This document shows, one piece after another, positions 6,243-8,368 of a stretch of DNA of 8,368 bases; the first letter of the stretch is position 1, and each line of letters opens with the position of its first letter. The stretch covers positions 1 through 8,368 of the forward strand of contig JAGGXL010000082.1 in the NCBI GenBank assembly GCA_021163085.1, read 5' to 3'. A program made the translations under genes and the position numbers. This DNA is from Thermodesulfobacterium sp. (lineage in GTDB: Bacteria > Desulfobacterota > Thermodesulfobacteria > Thermodesulfobacteriales > Thermodesulfobacteriaceae). The notes under the pieces are model-generated. The model was not told the DNA's origin. It saw only the letters and a program-made list of their open reading frames with translations, and searched no databases.

Positions 6243-7102
6243 TGCCATCTATAGTGGGTTTGCTTGTGGTTTTAGTATGTGTATTTGGAGGTTATGCTCT
6301 TGAGCGTGGTAATTTTTCAGTAATAATCCAGCCTGTTGAATGGTTAATTATATTTGGAGCTGCTTTTGGGGCTTTATTTACTGCTTCTTCTGGTCCAGCT
6401 CTGAAAGGGGTTTTTCAGGGAGCTATTCAGGCTCTTACTAAACCTCAGATTTATACAAAACAAGATTTCATAGACATACTACTTCTTCTAAATGAACTTT
6501 TTAGAAAAATTAAAAAAGAAGGATTAATTTCTATTGAACAGGATATAGAGAATCCAGAAGCAAGTAGAATTTTTTCATCCTATCCCAAAATATTAAACAA
6601 TCACGTAGTCATTGATTTTATAAAGAATACTTTTAGATCTATTTTAACTACTAATATTACTCATTTTGAACTGGATACCCTTCTGGAAAACGAGATAGAA
6701 ATAATTCATCAGGAATTTAAAAACCCTGTGGATAGGTTGGAAAGATTAGCTGATTCCATGCCTGGGCTTGGTTTGATTGCTGCAGTATTGGGAATTATTT
6801 TAACCATGGGGAAAATTGATGAGCCTCCTGAAGTATTAGGACATCACCTTTCTATAGCTCTTGCAGGGACATTTTTCGGAATATTGACCTGTTACGGAAT
6901 TATGGCACCTCTTGCTCAAAAAATGGATTTTTTTTGTGAACAACACAAAGAATATCTAAATACAATCAGAATTGCTATTGTGCACTTCATTGGAGGAGGT
7001 GCTCCTCAAATAGCAGTCGAATTTGCAAGAAGAAATATTTCTCCCCATCTAAGACCTTCCTTTGAAGAATTAGAAGACTTAATAAGAGGAAGAAAAAAAT
7101 AA
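6242..7102 (+). CDS. motA: Flagellar motor stator protein MotA
   Basis: Inner-membrane subunit of the ion-driven flagellar stator; five MotA surround two MotB and push on the rotor protein FliG. The 286 residues closely follow E. coli MotA (295). Four membrane spans are visible at about 4-22, 33-50, 174-190 and 203-223. The large cytoplasmic loop contains ISIEQDIENPEASRIFSSYP at 96-115. Pro174 (DSMPGLG) and Pro223 (APLAQ) match the functionally important Pro173 and Pro222 of E. coli; Glu99 matches Glu98, while Lys91 takes the place of Arg90 (both interact with FliG in E. coli). The C-terminal APQIAVEFARR and RPSFEELE motifs are typical. The close resemblance to E. coli MotA hints at a proton-driven stator, though ion choice cannot be read reliably. 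The start overlaps the PilZ stop as TAATG with GAGGT 7 bases upstream, so translation is probably coupled. motB follows immediately. Confidence 0.97.
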   Translation: MPSIVGLLVVLVCVFGGYALERGNFSVIIQPVEWLIIFGAAFGALFTASSGPALKGVFQGAIQALTKPQIYTKQDFIDILLLLNELFRKIKKEGLISIEQDIENPEASRIFSSYPKILNNHVVIDFIKNTFRSILTTNITHFELDTLLENEIEIIHQEFKNPVDRLERLADSMPGLGLIAAVLGIILTMGKIDEPPEVLGHHLSIALAGTFFGILTCYGIMAPLAQKMDFFCEQHKEYLNTIRIAIVHFIGGGAPQIAVEFARRNISPHLRPSFEELEDLIRGRKK

Positions 7103-7879
7103 ATGAGCACTCCACCCATTATTATCAAAAAAGTTAAAAAAGTAGTTGCAGGACATCACGGAGGTTCATGGAAAGTAGCTTATGCTGACTTTTTGGCTGG
7201 AATGATGACCTTTTTTATTTTGATGTGGTTAATTACTATCATGGAACCCAAGCAAAAGGCTGAGATAGCTGCTTATTTCAGAAAGTTTAATATCTTTGAA
7301 AAAGCAGGAATAAGCATGCTTATGGAATACTATAAAAGTGGTAAAATCACCTCTTCTAAATTGAAAACCATTTCTCAAGAAATTCCTCCTGTAAGAGGGC
7401 AGGCTGAATTTTTTAAAAAAATTGTAGAAACTTACTTAAAATCCCTTAAAGAACATGTTTTAATTGAAATTGATAAAAAAAAGAAAACTGTTCGTTTAGA
7501 AATAATGGACCTTGTTAATAAACCTTTATTTTACAGTGGAAGTGCTGAATTAACACCAGAGGCAAAAAAAATTTTAGCAGCTCTTGCAAAAGAATTAAGA
7601 GATATGCCTGTAATAATTGAAATAGAAGGACATACTGATGCAGTTCCTTCACGACGAGGAAAACTTGGTAATTGGGAGCTATCAACTGCAAGAGCACTTT
7701 CTGCTATGTTAGAGCTTGAAAAAAACGGAGTCTCTTCTGAAAAAATAATATCTGTTGCAGGTTATGCAGACAATTTTCCTCTGTTTAAAGATAATCCTTT
7801 AGATCCAAGAAACAGAAGAATTACTCTGGTTATCAAGTTTCAAAGCGGATTCCCTCTTATCTATAAAACTAAAAAATAA
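7103..7879 (+). CDS. motB: Flagellar motor stator protein MotB
   Basis: Stator subunit that carries the ion-binding aspartate and anchors the stator to peptidoglycan. The 258 residues have a short cytoplasmic Lys-rich N terminus, one membrane span at about 28-46 starting with SWKVAYADFLAGMM, where Asp29 corresponds to the proton-accepting Asp32 of E. coli, a following plug-like amphipathic stretch (about 50-65), a linker, and an OmpA/MotB peptidoglycan-binding domain (about 125-247) with IEGHTDAVP at 174-182, NWELSTARA at 190-198 and DPRNRRITLVI at 234-244. It is shorter than E. coli MotB (308) because the linker and C-terminal tail are reduced; nothing essential appears missing. The ATG directly abuts the motA stop codon; the nearest ribosome site, AGAGGA, is 12 bases upstream inside motA, so coupling with motA is likely. 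It ends the operon, and only 11 bases separate it from the oppositely oriented der. Confidence 0.97.
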   Translation: MSTPPIIIKKVKKVVAGHHGGSWKVAYADFLAGMMTFFILMWLITIMEPKQKAEIAAYFRKFNIFEKAGISMLMEYYKSGKITSSKLKTISQEIPPVRGQAEFFKKIVETYLKSLKEHVLIEIDKKKKTVRLEIMDLVNKPLFYSGSAELTPEAKKILAALAKELRDMPVIIEIEGHTDAVPSRRGKLGNWELSTARALSAMLELEKNGVSSEKIISVAGYADNFPLFKDNPLDPRNRRITLVIKFQSGFPLIYKTKK

Positions 7880-7890
7880 AAAATCACTTT

Positions 7891-8368
7891 TTAATTTCTC
7901 AACTTAAACAATACTTTAACCGGAACTTTATCAAATCCGAGATATTTTTGAAAACTGTTTTCTATGAATTTTTCTATATGCTTAGGAATATCCTCAGAAT
8001 TGATATTAGTAAAAATTACGAAAGTGGGAGGTTTTACATCAACTTGAGTGGCATAGTAGAATTTAACTCTTTTACTTTTTATATTAAAAGTATAATTATT
8101 TTTTAACTCTTCCAAAACTTTATTTACCAACGCAGTTTTAACTCTTGCATTATATTGAGTATATACCTCTTCCACCAGAGGAAAAATTTGATTAACCCTT
8201 CTTCCAGTCTTTGCAGATATGGTTAAAAGTGGAGCCCAAGAAATAAACCTGATTCCGTATTTTATATTTTCCAGCATAAGATTTCCAGCTTCTCTTTTAT
8301 TATCAAACAGATCCCATTTGTTTACAAGCAATACACAGGCTTTATAATTTTTTTGCACCTGTCTTAAC
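7891..8368 (-). CDS. der: Ribosome biogenesis GTPase Der (EngA), C-terminal part
   Basis: Der is an essential tandem-GTPase that assists assembly of the 50S ribosomal subunit. Only the last 158 or so codons are in the window; the reading frame stays open to the right edge, so the gene continues beyond it. A GTG at 8358 is internal, not a start, because the frame upstream still reads Der-like sequence. Seen here are the G4 motif NKWDL (residues 16-20 of the fragment) and the G5 motif SAKTG (51-55) of the second GTPase domain, then the KH-like RNA-binding domain with the diagnostic FYYATQVDVKPPTFVIFTN, and the usual ending GFDKVPVKVLFKLRN. This is about a third of a typical 440-490 residue Der. 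The gene converges on motB with 11 bp between the stop codons and no clear terminator. Confidence 0.95.
   Translation of the reverse strand, partial: LRQVQKNYKACVLLVNKWDLFDNKREAGNLMLENIKYGIRFISWAPLLTISAKTGRRVNQIFPLVEEVYTQYNARVKTALVNKVLEELKNNYTFNIKSKRVKFYYATQVDVKPPTFVIFTNINSEDIPKHIEKFIENSFQKYLGFDKVPVKVLFKLRN

Noticed and set aside
7515..7697. Minus-strand open frame inside motB
   Set aside because: Antisense to the conserved OmpA-like domain; Leu/Gln-rich product with no recognisable features.
7878..7892. AAAAA-TCAC-TTTTT fold between motB and der as a terminator
   Set aside because: Five A-T pairs only, no GC pairs; too weak to call.
8356..8358. GTG as the start of a short 155-residue gene
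   Set aside because: The frame is open to the window edge and the protein starts mid-domain in Der, so this is a truncated view of a larger gene.

Overview
This is an ordinary but well-preserved stretch of an AT-rich bacterial chromosome, roughly one-third G+C by eye. Genes are tightly packed. Proteins are rich in Lys, Glu and Ile, and arginine is mostly encoded by AGA. Together with the E. coli-like MotA/MotB, a DHH-type manganese pyrophosphatase and a PilZ protein of a style I associate with sulfate reducers and their relatives, this suggests a thermophilic Gram-negative bacterium, perhaps Thermodesulfobacterium or a relative. The taxonomic guess is inference only; there is no rRNA or tRNA in the window.

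Left block (about 34-3562, minus strand, read right to left): grpE, dnaK, then pdxA. GrpE and DnaK form the nucleotide-exchange and ATPase parts of the Hsp70 chaperone machine and sit as a two-gene operon 26 bp apart. A strong hairpin plus T-tract follows dnaK and lies directly against the start of pdxA (vitamin B6 synthesis). pdxA is therefore either fed by readthrough or transcribed from a promoter inside dnaK.

Middle block (3657-5521): nadC (NAD synthesis, plus strand) diverges from grpE and converges on ppaC (manganese-dependent pyrophosphatase, minus strand). A GC-rich hairpin flanked by A and T runs sits between nadC and ppaC and can terminate both. NadC releases pyrophosphate and PpaC hydrolyses it, but they are not co-transcribed.

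Motility block (5522-7879, plus strand): an approximately 200-bp divergent promoter region separates ppaC from a compact operon of a PilZ-domain protein, motA and motB, with start/stop overlap or abutment. The region carries a back-to-back pair of sigma-70-like promoters whose -35 boxes overlap on a CTTGTCAAG palindrome. Nearer the operon is a good match to a sigma-28 (FliA) flagellar promoter. The operon encodes the flagellar stator and, by context, a candidate cyclic-di-GMP-responsive modulator of it.

Right edge (7891-8368, minus strand): the C-terminal third of the ribosome-assembly GTPase Der, running off the window and converging on motB with only 11 bp between them.

I found no mobile element, CRISPR array, RNA gene or prophage, and no convincing undescribed system. 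The parts most worth a second look are the PilZ-MotA-MotB operon and its promoter region.
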